A DNA stretch of 64,000 nucleotides, from NCBI GenBank assembly GCA_037071015.1, contig JBAMOY010000001.1, forward strand, positions 434,001 through 498,000, read 5' to 3'. The notes below the pieces were generated by a model. The model worked only from the letters and a program-made list of their open reading frames with translations, was not told the origin of the DNA and did no database searches. The translations under genes were made by a program, and so were the position numbers. The number at the start of each line of letters is the position of its first letter. Position 1 is the first letter of the stretch. Source of the DNA: JBAMOY01 sp037071015 (GTDB lineage Bacteria > Bacillota_I > Bacilli_A > RF39 > UBA660). Shown here piece after piece: positions 1 to 7,576 of this stretch.

Positions 1-605
1 TAGTTCAAAGTGTTAATCGTGGTAGTATGAATAGCGCAGTTGTAGATATCAATGGTGGAAATATAACTAATCTTTATATTGGCGGTGAAACTGGTGATGA
101 TACTGTAACTGGTCAAATAGCTAATATTGATACCAATATTAGAGGTGGTAATGTTACTAATCTAGATATTGGTAAAAGCAATGGTTCAATTATTCCAGAT
201 ACTAACGATAACGTAAATGTTACATATGTAAATGGAACGGTAGATAATATTGATTTAAGTCAATACAATAATATCACTGAATATATCGCTATTATCATTG
301 ATAATCAAGAATACACAGTGAAAAAGGGTGAAACCTTATCATCTTTAGCTATTTTAGATTCTTTAAAAACTAAAGAAGGATATACTTTCAAAATATTTAT
401 TGATACAGCAACAGATAGTGAGTTTGCAGAAGACACACCAATTACTGATTCTGTCGCTTTAGAAACTGTATTTGAAAAAAATGCTGTTATTGAAAACCCA
501 AAAACAGGCGATAATATTTTAAGCTATGTTACTTTATTAATTATCGGTTTAGGTGGTTTAGGCGTTATTGGTTTAAATCATTATAAAAAAAGTTATAATA
601 ACTAA
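1..605 (+). CDS. C-terminal part of a sortase-anchored surface protein (5' end outside window)
   Basis: The reading frame is open from base 3, with no stop before the first visible ATG at 27, so this is the tail of a longer protein. The visible part has repeated Gly/Asn-rich units (GGNITNLYIG, GGNVTNLDIG) typical of beta-helical or repetitive adhesins. A more globular stretch of about 70 residues follows. It ends with an NPKTGDN sorting-type motif, a hydrophobic helix and a short basic tail (HYKKSYNN). That C-terminal layout matches sortase substrates, with NPKTG in place of LPXTG. It is probably a wall-anchored adhesin, but the ligand cannot be told. An intrinsic terminator follows directly. 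Confidence 0.8.
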   Translation, partial: VQSVNRGSMNSAVVDINGGNITNLYIGGETGDDTVTGQIANIDTNIRGGNVTNLDIGKSNGSIIPDTNDNVNVTYVNGTVDNIDLSQYNNITEYIAIIIDNQEYTVKKGETLSSLAILDSLKTKEGYTFKIFIDTATDSEFAEDTPITDSVALETVFEKNAVIENPKTGDNILSYVTLLIIGLGGLGVIGLNHYKKSYNN

Positions 606-611
606 CTAAAG

Positions 612-636
612 ATCCACTTTATTAAGTGGATTTTTA
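612..636 (+). terminator. Intrinsic terminator after the surface protein
   Basis: An 8-bp perfect stem ATCCACTT/AAGTGGAT with a TATT loop is followed by a T tract (631-635). It separates the surface protein from sigG. Confidence 0.85.
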
Positions 637-692
637 ATTGTTATCATGGATATATTTTATAAAAAATATTATGATTATACAATTTACTGCAT

Positions 693-736
693 AAAAATCT
701 CTTTTTGTATCAACATAGATACGAAAGGAGATTTTT
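693..736 (+). promoter_or_regulatory. Long hairpin burying the sigG ribosome binding site
   Basis: Bases 693-711 pair with 718-736 in a 19-bp stem. It has only two G-U wobbles (706/723, 702/727) and a 6-nt loop, AACATA. The 3' arm contains the whole Shine-Dalgarno AAAGGAG (724-730), and the ATG lies at 739, two bases beyond the stem. The arm ends in a T run, so it could also act as a terminator. From what is known of B. subtilis, the sigG leader there also folds and dampens expression. The same role here is inference. Confidence 0.75.
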
Positions 737-738
737 TT

Positions 739-1515
739 ATGGCACGTCACAAGGTTGAAATTGCGAACGTGAATACTGCGAATATTAAAGTCTTAACTAA
801 TGAAGAGATGATTTATTTATTTAAAAAATATCAAGAAGGTAATCAAAACGCTAAAGAAGAATTGATTAACGGTAATTTAAAGTTAGTTTTATCCATTTTA
901 AAAAAATATAATAACCGAACGGATAATATGGATGATTTATTTCAAGTTGGTTGTATTGGTTTAATTAAAGCTATTGATAACTTTGATTTGAAGCATGAAG
1001 TAAAATTTAGTACTTATGCTGTACCGATGATATTAGGCGAAATTAAAAGATATTTACGTGATAACAACAGTGTTAGAATTGCTAGAAGTATTAAAGATAC
1101 AGCATATAAAGCTTTAAAAGTTAAAGAGGATTTAACTAATAAATTGAACAAAGAACCAACTGTTGATATGATTGCTAAAGAATTAGATTTACCAATATTT
1201 GAAGTAAGTCAGGCCTTAGAATCGATGAAAGATACTATTAGTATGTTTGAACCAATCTATAATGATGGTGGTGATACTATTTATTTAGCAGATCAATTAG
1301 AAGATAAGAGAGATCAAAATTATAGTTTAGATACGAGAATAGCGCTACGCGAAGCTTTAAATAAGTTAAAAGATAAAGAAAAATATATTTTAATTGAAAG
1401 ATATATGATTGGAAAAACACAGATGGAGTTGGCTAAAGAAATTGGAATATCACAAGCGCAAATATCGCGTTTAGAAAAAAGCGGTTTAGAAAATATTAAA
1501 AAAATGATTAATTAA
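739..1515 (+). CDS. sigG: RNA polymerase sigma-G factor (late forespore)
   Basis: 258-residue SigF/SigG-type sigma factor, about the length of B. subtilis SigG (260). The start at 739 is chosen because it gives the family N-terminus MARHKVEIANVNTANI and has AAAGGAG 8 nt upstream; an upstream ATG at 646 would add unrelated residues. Region 2 carries NGNLKLVLSILKKYNNR, DDLFQVGCIGLIKAIDNFD and FSTYAVPMILGEIKRYLRDNN. Region 4 carries the GKTQMELAKEIGISQAQISRLEK helix-turn-helix. The family directs late forespore transcription, so the organism likely sporulates or recently did. The ribosome binding site lies in a long hairpin (693-736). The next gene, ylmC, also follows sigG closely in Bacillus. 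Confidence 0.93.
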   Translation: MARHKVEIANVNTANIKVLTNEEMIYLFKKYQEGNQNAKEELINGNLKLVLSILKKYNNRTDNMDDLFQVGCIGLIKAIDNFDLKHEVKFSTYAVPMILGEIKRYLRDNNSVRIARSIKDTAYKALKVKEDLTNKLNKEPTVDMIAKELDLPIFEVSQALESMKDTISMFEPIYNDGGDTIYLADQLEDKRDQNYSLDTRIALREALNKLKDKEKYILIERYMIGKTQMELAKEIGISQAQISRLEKSGLENIKKMIN

Positions 1516-1558
1516 ACATAAAAAAAGTAGTGATTAATAAAATATATTAGGTGGTAAT

Positions 1559-1789
1559 ATGCGACTTTCTGATTTACAACATAAAGATGTTATTAACATA
1601 AAAGACGGAAAAAAGATTGGAAATATTATTGATATAATGATTGAAAGTAATGGAACGATGACCGGGTTAGTTGTTGAAAAAAGTAAATTTTTAGTTTCAA
1701 TGTTTACGAATAAAGACGAAATTATTATTAATTGGAATCAGATTGAAAAAATAGGGGAAGATGTTATTTTAGTCAGTATTACATTTTAG
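1559..1789 (+). CDS. ylmC: YlmC/YmxH-family PRC-barrel protein
   Basis: 76 residues covering a single PRC-barrel-like domain: MRLSDLQHKDVINIKDGKKIGNI at the start and a short beta-rich remainder. This is the size and pattern of the YlmC/YmxH sporulation-associated family, whose biochemical role is not established. AGGTGG precedes the ATG. It lies 43 bp after sigG on the same strand and is probably co-transcribed, matching the order in Bacillus. Confidence 0.82.
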   Translation: MRLSDLQHKDVINIKDGKKIGNIIDIMIESNGTMTGLVVEKSKFLVSMFTNKDEIIINWNQIEKIGEDVILVSITF

Positions 1790-1852
1790 TAATATTCTGA
1801 ACCATAATTGTATAAATTATATCAATGTGTTATAATCTTAATAGGTGATAAA

Positions 1853-2869
1853 ATGAAAGTACTATTACATTCAGACAAACAAAAGGCAATTGAAAAAAGT
1901 GGTGTAGGACGAGCTATTAAACATCAAATGCAGGCATTATCTTTAAATGGTGTTGAATATACTTTAAATCCTAAAGACGATTACGATATTATTCATATTA
2001 ACACAATTTTTCCAGAATCATATATAATGGGGAAAAAAGCTAAACGAAAAGGTAAAAAGGTTATTTTTCATGCCCACTCTACGGAAGAAGATTTTCGAAA
2101 TTCCTTTTTATTGTCTAATCAAGTGGCGCCAGTTTTTAAAACTTGGCTTAAGAAATGTTATTCTTCAGCCGATATGATTATTACACCGACACCATATTCT
2201 AAAAAACTTTTAGATGGATATGGTTTAGGTAAACCGATTGTAGCTATTTCTAATGGTATTGAGCTTGATTATTATCGTCAGAATGATACAAGTCGTAAAA
2301 GATTTCGCGAAAAATATGGTTTTAAAGAAACTGACAAAGTAATTATCTCTGTTGGTCTATATATCGAACGTAAGGGTATTACAGATTTTGTTGAATTGGC
2401 TAAACAACTTCCGGAATATAAGTTTATTTGGTTTGGATATACTAACTTAAATACTGTACCGCCCAAAATTCGTGAAGCAGTAGAGACAAAATTAGATAAT
2501 TTGTATTTTCCAGGGTATATTTCACGTGATGAGTTACGCGATGCTTATTTAGGTGCCGATTTATTTTTGTTTTTAACTCATGAAGAAACAGAGGGAATTG
2601 TTTTGTTGGAAGCTTTAGCAGCTAAAATTCCAACTTTAATTCGTGATATACCAATTTATGAAGGCTGGTTTGAAGATGGTGTAAATGTCTATAAGGCTCG
2701 CGAATTAAAAGAATTCAATGACAAAATCAAAAAAATTCTCGAAAAAGAATTGCCACCATTAACTGAAGCAGGCTATCGTGTCGCTCAAGAACGAGATATT
2801 AAAAATATTGGTAAAGAGTTACTAAAGGTTTATAATAAAGTGTTGGAAGAAGATGTTAAAAGCAAATAA
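1853..2869 (+). CDS. GT4 glycosyltransferase, probably diacylglycerol glucosyltransferase
   Basis: 338-residue GT-B fold transferase of family GT4. The start at 1853 is preferred: ATAGGTGATAAA lies directly before it and MKVLLHSDKQ is the natural first strand; 15 extra residues upstream would overlap the -10 TATAAT (1831-1836). An N-terminal GxGRAIKHQ-like acceptor loop is visible, with HAHSTEEDFRNSF in the middle and a C-terminal donor site VGLYIERKGI plus EETEGIVLLEALAAKIP (the E-x7-E region). It resembles 1,2-diacylglycerol 3-glucosyltransferases of Acholeplasma and streptococci, which make membrane glycolipid. Substrate assignment is from resemblance only. It sits where Bacillus has the ylmD-ileS genes. 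Confidence 0.65.
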   Translation: MKVLLHSDKQKAIEKSGVGRAIKHQMQALSLNGVEYTLNPKDDYDIIHINTIFPESYIMGKKAKRKGKKVIFHAHSTEEDFRNSFLLSNQVAPVFKTWLKKCYSSADMIITPTPYSKKLLDGYGLGKPIVAISNGIELDYYRQNDTSRKRFREKYGFKETDKVIISVGLYIERKGITDFVELAKQLPEYKFIWFGYTNLNTVPPKIREAVETKLDNLYFPGYISRDELRDAYLGADLFLFLTHEETEGIVLLEALAAKIPTLIRDIPIYEGWFEDGVNVYKARELKEFNDKIKKILEKELPPLTEAGYRVAQERDIKNIGKELLKVYNKVLEEDVKSK

Positions 2870-2886
2870 TGGTATTTGCTTTTTTC
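2858..2886 (+). terminator. Intrinsic terminator overlapping the glycosyltransferase stop
   Basis: The 11-bp stem AAAAGCAAATA / TATTTGCTTTT (2858-2868 with 2873-2883), loop ATGG, ends in a T tract. The stop codon lies inside the stem. Confidence 0.85.
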
Positions 2887-2931
2887 TTGTTTAATAGAGT
2901 AAACTTTGCTATAATATTTAAGGTGATATAA

Positions 2932-3399
2932 ATGAAAAAGATTGCTGGTATTGGTATTATTGTTGTATTAGTTGATCAAATATTAAAGTTATTAGTTAGT
3001 AGTACGATGCCATTAAATGCTTCAAAAGAAATTATCAGTAATTTTTTTAATATTAGTTTAGTTCACAATGATGGGGCTGCTTGGAGTATTCTAAGCGGTA
3101 ATCGTTTGTTACTTATTGTAATCAGTCTAATAGCACTTATTTTAATCTATTTTTTATTTGTTAAGGGCAAACAATTAACGTCATTAGATATCTTAACTTA
3201 TGGAATACTAATGGGTGGCATTGTTGGAAATCTATTAGATCGTATTATTCATGGGTATGTAGTTGATTTTTTAGATTTTCGTCTTTTAGGTTACAATTAT
3301 CCTGTCTTTAATTTTGCTGATTGTTGCATTGTCATAGCAGCATGTTTATTAATCTTTGATGTTTTGAAAGAGGGCTTATTATGCAAAAAATCATTGTAG
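2932..3399 (+). CDS. lspA: Lipoprotein signal peptidase (signal peptidase II)
   Basis: 155-residue, four-helix membrane aspartic protease that removes signal peptides from prolipoproteins. Family signatures are present: VDQILK near the N-terminus, HNDGAAWSIL, GNLLDRIIHGYVVDFLDF with the first catalytic Asp, and FNFADCCIV with the second. Its promoter -10 TATAAT (2910-2915) lies only 16 nt from the ATG. It overlaps rluD by 19 bp, the same lspA-rluD pairing as in Bacillus (lspA-ylyB). Confidence 0.95.
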   Translation: MKKIAGIGIIVVLVDQILKLLVSSTMPLNASKEIISNFFNISLVHNDGAAWSILSGNRLLLIVISLIALILIYFLFVKGKQLTSLDILTYGILMGGIVGNLLDRIIHGYVVDFLDFRLLGYNYPVFNFADCCIVIAACLLIFDVLKEGLLCKKSL

Positions 3400-4280
3400 A
3401 CGATAGTAATAATGAACGCATTGATATGTATTTAATGCAACATACAGAATTTACACGGAACAAAATTCAGCGACTAATTAAAAATGCTGATATCACTGTT
3501 AACGACATTAAAATTAAAAACAGTTACATTGTTAAAGATAATGATGTTATCCTCATTAAGGATTTAGTACCAGAGATAATGGAAGCGAAAGCAGAGAAAA
3601 TGTCATTAGATATCATTTATGAAGATGAGGATGTAATTGTCGTCAACAAAGCAAATGGTATTGTTGTACATCCGGCTATCGGTAATAATAGTGGTACTCT
3701 AGTTAACGGATTATTATATCACGCTAAATCATTGAGTAATATCAACGGTTCTTTTCGACCTGGTATTGTTCACCGTATTGATGCTTATACGACTGGGTTA
3801 TTGATGGTGGCAAAAAATGATTATGCTCATGAGCAGTTAGCTAGTCAGTTAGCTGTGAAAAAAACGACCCGCAAATATTGGGCCTTAGTTTGGGGTGTAA
3901 TTAATCATGATACTGGCACTATTGATGCACCAATCGGTCGTGATGTTACCGATCGTAAAAAAATGGCAGTAACTGATATTAATAGTAAAGAGGCAATTAC
4001 TCATTTTCGTGTTATAGAAAGATATAACGATGCTACTTTAATCGAGCTTAGTCTAGAGACTGGAAGAACGCACCAAATAAGAGTTCATATGCAGTATATA
4101 GGTTATCCGATTGTCAATGATCCTGTTTATGGTCGTCGTAAGTTAATTGATAATAGTGGTCAATGCTTACACGCTAAAACTTTGGGTTTTATACATCCTA
4201 GAACTAATGAGTATATGGAGTTTGATAGTGAGCTGCCAGAATGCTTTACTAATATTTTAAATAGATTTAAAAATTCATAA
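3381..4280 (+). CDS. rluD: RluD-type 23S rRNA pseudouridine synthase
   Basis: 299 residues. An N-terminal S4 RNA-binding domain (roughly residues 10-60; ERIDMYLMQ, RNKIQRLIKNADITVN) is followed by the RluA/RluD catalytic domain. The catalytic Asp is in GIVHRIDAYTTGLLMVAKN, where most relatives have HRLDKDTSG, so the Ala-Tyr pair is somewhat divergent. The later motif SLETGRTHQIRVH is intact. It probably modifies large-subunit rRNA. It starts inside lspA, suggesting translational coupling, and its last bases overlap the convergent TspO gene. Confidence 0.9.
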   Translation: MQKIIVDDSNNERIDMYLMQHTEFTRNKIQRLIKNADITVNDIKIKNSYIVKDNDVILIKDLVPEIMEAKAEKMSLDIIYEDEDVIVVNKANGIVVHPAIGNNSGTLVNGLLYHAKSLSNINGSFRPGIVHRIDAYTTGLLMVAKNDYAHEQLASQLAVKKTTRKYWALVWGVINHDTGTIDAPIGRDVTDRKKMAVTDINSKEAITHFRVIERYNDATLIELSLETGRTHQIRVHMQYIGYPIVNDPVYGRRKLIDNSGQCLHAKTLGFIHPRTNEYMEFDSELPECFTNILNRFKNS

Positions 4281-4722
4281 AATAGATGAATAAAATTAAG
4301 ACGGTTGCAAATAAATTCCATATAATATAAGGGATCAAAAATTTAGCGCTTTTATCATTAAGACTTTTGGTTTCATAATATAAAAATAGCGATGAAAGTA
4401 AAACGATGATAGTATCGACAAAGGCTAAAAAGATGTTTTGTAATTTAAAGAAAAAGAAGGTAAATAATTGGTTACTAACATAATTTATTATTAGGTATAA
4501 AAAATAATCTTTTAAATTATCTTTTTTAAAGTCTTTAATAATCAGAAAAACACTATAACTTATTAATAGATAGAGAATGGTCCATACAATACCAAAAATA
4601 ATGGGTGGTGGGGCAAAAGATGGTAATTTTAGTGATTGATAGAAGTCAGGATTACTTTGAATTATAAAGCCACCAATAAACCATGGTATAGATATTAAAA
4701 TAAAAGTAATTATTTTTTTCAT
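4267..4722 (-). CDS. TspO/MBR-family membrane protein
   Basis: 151 residues with five predicted membrane helices. The first half carries family hallmarks: a PWFIGGFI helix, then the W/F-rich SLKLPSFAPPPIIFGIVWTILY segment. TspO/MBR proteins bind tetrapyrroles and other hydrophobic ligands; the role here is unknown. It is a lone gene on the minus strand, convergent with rluD (14-bp overlap) and divergent from the rhomboid gene. Its ribosome binding site AGGAGG is seen on the minus strand at about 4728-4733. Confidence 0.85.
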   Translation of the reverse strand: MKKIITFILISIPWFIGGFIIQSNPDFYQSLKLPSFAPPPIIFGIVWTILYLLISYSVFLIIKDFKKDNLKDYFLYLIINYVSNQLFTFFFFKLQNIFLAFVDTIIVLLSSLFLYYETKSLNDKSAKFLIPYIIWNLFATVLILFIYFMNF

Positions 4723-4785
4723 ATAAACCTCCTAACAAATTATATGTTAGGTGAAATAAAAATATTAATTTAGAGGTGATAAAAT

Positions 4786-5931
4786 ATGCAGACAATTATG
4801 ATGACACAAACCGATGAAGTTGTAATGAAGTTATTACATTATTTTATAACAGAAAGAGGTTATAATCCAATTGTTTTACATGGAGCTGAAAATGAGATTT
4901 GGTTAGAGAATTTTGAAAATGATTATAATATTATCAGAATTGTATCTAACTATATTCATAATGATGAGCAATTTAATTATGATTTATTTAGAACACGTCA
5001 AATAATGAAAACGATTAAAAAGAAAACTATGTCATTGCATATGAAAACATTATCTATTTTTGTAAACATTGGTGATAATGTACATAAGTTAAGTGATAGT
5101 AATAAATTTAATAATATTTTATGTGTCAATGTTAAACAGATTGAAGATTTAGATAGATATGATTTTGTTGTTTCTGAATTTCCTGATATTAGTAAATATG
5201 AAAAATATAAGGAAAAAGGTGTCGAGTTATTTATGAAAGTAACGGAGGATATTAATCGTAAAAATAAAGAGGACGCTATTAAAGCGGAAAATGTATTTAA
5301 GAAAAAAGTTCCATATATTACTTATATATTAATTGCTATTAATGTTATTGTCTATTTATTGATGGCTTTTGGTTATCGTAATAATATATTATGGTATGGT
5401 GCTAATATTCCTGATTTGATTAGACGTGGCGAGATATATAGGCTGATTAGTAGCGTTTTTGTTCACGCTAGTCTTCTACATGTTTTTTGTAATATGTATG
5501 CTTTATATGTTATCGGTCCACAATTGGAGAGTTATCTTGGACGTTATAAGTATTTGATTATATATTTAGTTTCTGGGATAACTGGTAATTTATTATCGAT
5601 GGTATTTGGTTCTAATATATCAGTAGGTGCTAGTGGAGCTATTTTTGGTTTATTCGGAGCCTTATTATATTTTGGTTATCATTATCGAGTTTATCTTGGA
5701 ACAGTTATAAAATCACAGCTAATTCCACTTATTATGTTAAATCTTTTTATAGGGTTTATGGTTCCTAATATTGATAATGCTGCTCATATTGGTGGTTTAA
5801 TTGGTGGAATTTTAATGACTGTTGCTTTAGGTGTCAAATATAAATCAAGTGGTTTTGAGAAAGTTAATGGAGCAATTGTTATGCTTATTTATGTTGCTTT
5901 TTTAGCTTACATGGGATTTGTAGGTCTTTAA
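4786..5931 (+). CDS. Rhomboid-family intramembrane serine protease with N-terminal soluble domain
   Basis: 381 residues. The first 170 or so form a charged, non-membrane domain I do not recognise. The rest is a rhomboid core of six or more helices. The catalytic Ser is in GASGAIFGLFG, the catalytic His in NAAHIGGLIGG, and the HxxCNMYAL segment (LHVFCNMYAL) is present. It is likely a functional membrane protease with unknown substrate. Wall- or lipoprotein-related substrates are possible but not shown. queH starts 2 bp after its stop, so the two share a transcript. Confidence 0.88.
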   Translation: MQTIMMTQTDEVVMKLLHYFITERGYNPIVLHGAENEIWLENFENDYNIIRIVSNYIHNDEQFNYDLFRTRQIMKTIKKKTMSLHMKTLSIFVNIGDNVHKLSDSNKFNNILCVNVKQIEDLDRYDFVVSEFPDISKYEKYKEKGVELFMKVTEDINRKNKEDAIKAENVFKKKVPYITYILIAINVIVYLLMAFGYRNNILWYGANIPDLIRRGEIYRLISSVFVHASLLHVFCNMYALYVIGPQLESYLGRYKYLIIYLVSGITGNLLSMVFGSNISVGASGAIFGLFGALLYFGYHYRVYLGTVIKSQLIPLIMLNLFIGFMVPNIDNAAHIGGLIGGILMTVALGVKYKSSGFEKVNGAIVMLIYVAFLAYMGFVGL

Positions 5932-5932
5932 A

Positions 5933-6556
5933 ATGCATGTTAATTATCAAAAAGTTTTAGATGAAACCATAGCACAAAATATAAAAGATAATAAAGTTCC
6001 AACTTTATTATTGCATAGTTGCTGTGCCCCTTGTAGTAGTTATGTTTTAGAATATTTGAGCACGTATTTTAAAATTACCATTTTTTATTATAATCCTAAC
6101 ATATCGCCTAAAGAGGAATTTGATAAACGGGTGCTAGAACAGCAAAGATTAATATCTGTTTTAAAAACAAAATATCCTGTAACTTGTATTGTCGGCGATT
6201 ACGATAATGATATTTATGAAAAGACTATCAGTGGTTTGGAAAACGAACCAGAAAGGGGAAAACGCTGTTATTTGTGCTATAAAATGCGTTTAGAATCCTG
6301 TGCTAAACTAGCTAAAAAGTTGGGTTATGACTATTTTACAACGACATTATCTATTAGTCCTTATAAAAATAGTGATTGGATTAATGATATTGGTCATGAT
6401 TTAGAAAAAGAAATTAAAGTTAAATATTTGTATGCCGATTTTAAGAAGAAGAATGGTTATAAGCGGAGTATTGAGCTATCTAATATTTACCATTTGTATC
6501 GACAAAATTATTGTGGTTGTATTTATTCAAAAAAAGAAGATCGAATTTATAATTAG
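5933..6556 (+). CDS. queH: Epoxyqueuosine reductase QueH
   Basis: 207 residues of the QueH (DUF208) family, which reduces epoxyqueuosine to queuosine in tRNA using an iron-sulfur centre. Seen: the HSCCAPCSSYVLEYL adenine-nucleotide-loop-like start with its CC pair, YYNPNISPKEEFDKR, the RCYLCYKMRLE CxxC, and the terminal YCGCIYS. These Cys pairs are the expected cluster ligands. No other queuosine gene lies in the window. The family is common in bacteria that lack oxygen-tolerant QueG, which fits an anaerobe. Confidence 0.9.
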   Translation: MHVNYQKVLDETIAQNIKDNKVPTLLLHSCCAPCSSYVLEYLSTYFKITIFYYNPNISPKEEFDKRVLEQQRLISVLKTKYPVTCIVGDYDNDIYEKTISGLENEPERGKRCYLCYKMRLESCAKLAKKLGYDYFTTTLSISPYKNSDWINDIGHDLEKEIKVKYLYADFKKKNGYKRSIELSNIYHLYRQNYCGCIYSKKEDRIYN

Positions 6557-6568
6557 ATCTTCTTTTTT
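6531..6568 (+). terminator. Intrinsic terminator at the end of queH
   Basis: The 12-bp stem AAAAAGAAGATC / GATCTTCTTTTT (6531-6542 with 6556-6567) spans the queH stop codon and ends in T's. It closes the rhomboid-queH unit. Confidence 0.85.
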
Positions 6569-6606
6569 AGTTATATTAAATTAAAATATAAGTATTTGTT
6601 ACATTT

Positions 6607-7224
6607 TTATAATTTACGATACAAACCAATGGCTTTTCCTAAAATTGTGACGTTATCTAATATAATTGGCTCCATTGTGTCGTTTTCCGGTTGTAGCCTA
6701 ACATACCCATCTTCTTTGTAAAATGTTTTTAATGTCACTTCATTTTCATTAGTCATCGCGACAATTATTTCCCCGTTTCGTGCTGTATTTTGTCTTTCGA
6801 CAATGACGATATCTCCATCCAAAATGCCGGCGTTAATCATACTACAACCACTGACATTTAGAGTAAAAACATCTTTGTTTTTAGGAATTAAATAAGCAGG
6901 AAGCGAGAAAAATTCGTCCGGCTGTTCGATTGCTTCAATGGGATTACCTGCGGTAATCTTGCCAAGCAAGGGAACTTCTACTACTAAATCATCCTTATTA
7001 GCAAATTCATTTTTTACTAATACTTCAATGGCACGATTCTTGGTATCTTCTTTTTTTATGAATCCCTTATTTTCTAAATTAGTTAAGTGAGCATGAACTG
7101 TAGCAGGTGATGAAACTCCAACTGCTTTACAAATTTCACGAATTGTCGGTGGATAACCATTACTGACAATATATTCTTTAATGTAATTAAGTATTTCTTC
7201 TTGGCGACGTGTTAGTTTTTCCAT
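6607..7224 (-). CDS. lexA: LexA repressor of the SOS response
   Basis: 205 residues. The N-terminal winged helix (TRRQEEILNYIKEYI, PPTIREICKAVGVSSPATVHAHL) is followed by an S24 self-cleavage domain. The Ala-Gly cleavage site is in KITAGNP, the nucleophile Ser in VSGCSMINAGILDGD and the general-base Lys in TLKTFYKEDG. All parts for RecA-stimulated autocleavage are present. It is divergent from a small SOS-type gene and then tkt, as in Bacillus (lexA, yneA ... tkt). Two LexA-box-like palindromes lie in the shared upstream region. Confidence 0.95.
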   Translation of the reverse strand: MEKLTRRQEEILNYIKEYIVSNGYPPTIREICKAVGVSSPATVHAHLTNLENKGFIKKEDTKNRAIEVLVKNEFANKDDLVVEVPLLGKITAGNPIEAIEQPDEFFSLPAYLIPKNKDVFTLNVSGCSMINAGILDGDIVIVERQNTARNGEIIVAMTNENEVTLKTFYKEDGYVRLQPENDTMEPIILDNVTILGKAIGLYRKL

Positions 7225-7277
7225 AATAACCTCCTTTTACATTACATATACATTGTAGCACTAAAAAAGCAAAAAGT

Positions 7278-7291
7278 CAAACATTTGTTTG
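7278..7291. promoter_or_regulatory. LexA box 1 in the lexA/small-ORF intergenic region
   Basis: CAAACATTTGTTTG has 5-bp palindromic arms with a 4-bp centre. It is close to the Gram-positive LexA operator CGAACRNRYGTTYG, with two mismatches. It lies closer to lexA than box 2 and probably serves lexA autoregulation. Confidence 0.7.
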
Positions 7292-7300
7292 CAAAAACTA

Positions 7301-7329
7301 TTGACGCGAAAATATGTTCGTGTTATTAT
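7301..7329 (+). promoter_or_regulatory. SOS promoter of the 47-aa membrane peptide, with LexA box 2
   Basis: A -35 TTGACG (7301-7306), 17-bp spacer and -10 TATTAT (7324-7329) form the promoter. The spacer begins with CGAAAATATGTTCG (7307-7320), which matches the LexA operator CGAACRNRYGTTYG at all but one position. A repressor there would block RNA polymerase directly. Confidence 0.8.
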
Positions 7330-7353
7330 AGTCTTAACAAAGGAGAGATATAT

Positions 7354-7497
7354 ATGAAACAAATGATGAAAAGTAAACTATTGATTGGCTTTATGGTAAT
7401 GATGCTAGGAATAACTTATGTTAATTCTATGAATATAAGTAAATTAGAAGATACCGATTCCGATTATAAAAATGTTATTGCCATGAATATCGATTAG
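7354..7497 (+). CDS. SOS-regulated 47-aa single-pass membrane peptide (YneA/SidA-like by position)
   Basis: 47 residues starting at ATG 7354, preceded by AAAGGAGAG at 7339-7347. A frame-extending ATG at 7285 lies upstream of the promoter and is rejected. One hydrophobic helix covers roughly residues 8-25 (LLIGFMVMMLGITYVNS). A short acidic tail with TDSDYKNVIAMNID follows. There is no LysM domain, unlike Bacillus YneA, but the place (divergent to lexA, before tkt), the LexA box and the single membrane segment fit an SOS cell-division inhibitor. Function is inference and no sequence family is recognised. Confidence 0.7.
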   Translation: MKQMMKSKLLIGFMVMMLGITYVNSMNISKLEDTDSDYKNVIAMNID

Positions 7498-7576
7498 TTT
7501 TAAAAACGCAATTTAATATCTTTATTATTAGCTAAATATTTGATATAATTGTATTATATAAAATAGGGGTGATAAT

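Noticed and set aside
646..738. Longer sigG reading frame starting at ATG 646 (31 extra residues)
   Set aside because: It has no ribosome binding site, would translate through the leader hairpin, and its residues do not fit the SigG N-terminus, whereas ATG 739 gives MARHKVEI with AAAGGAG in front.
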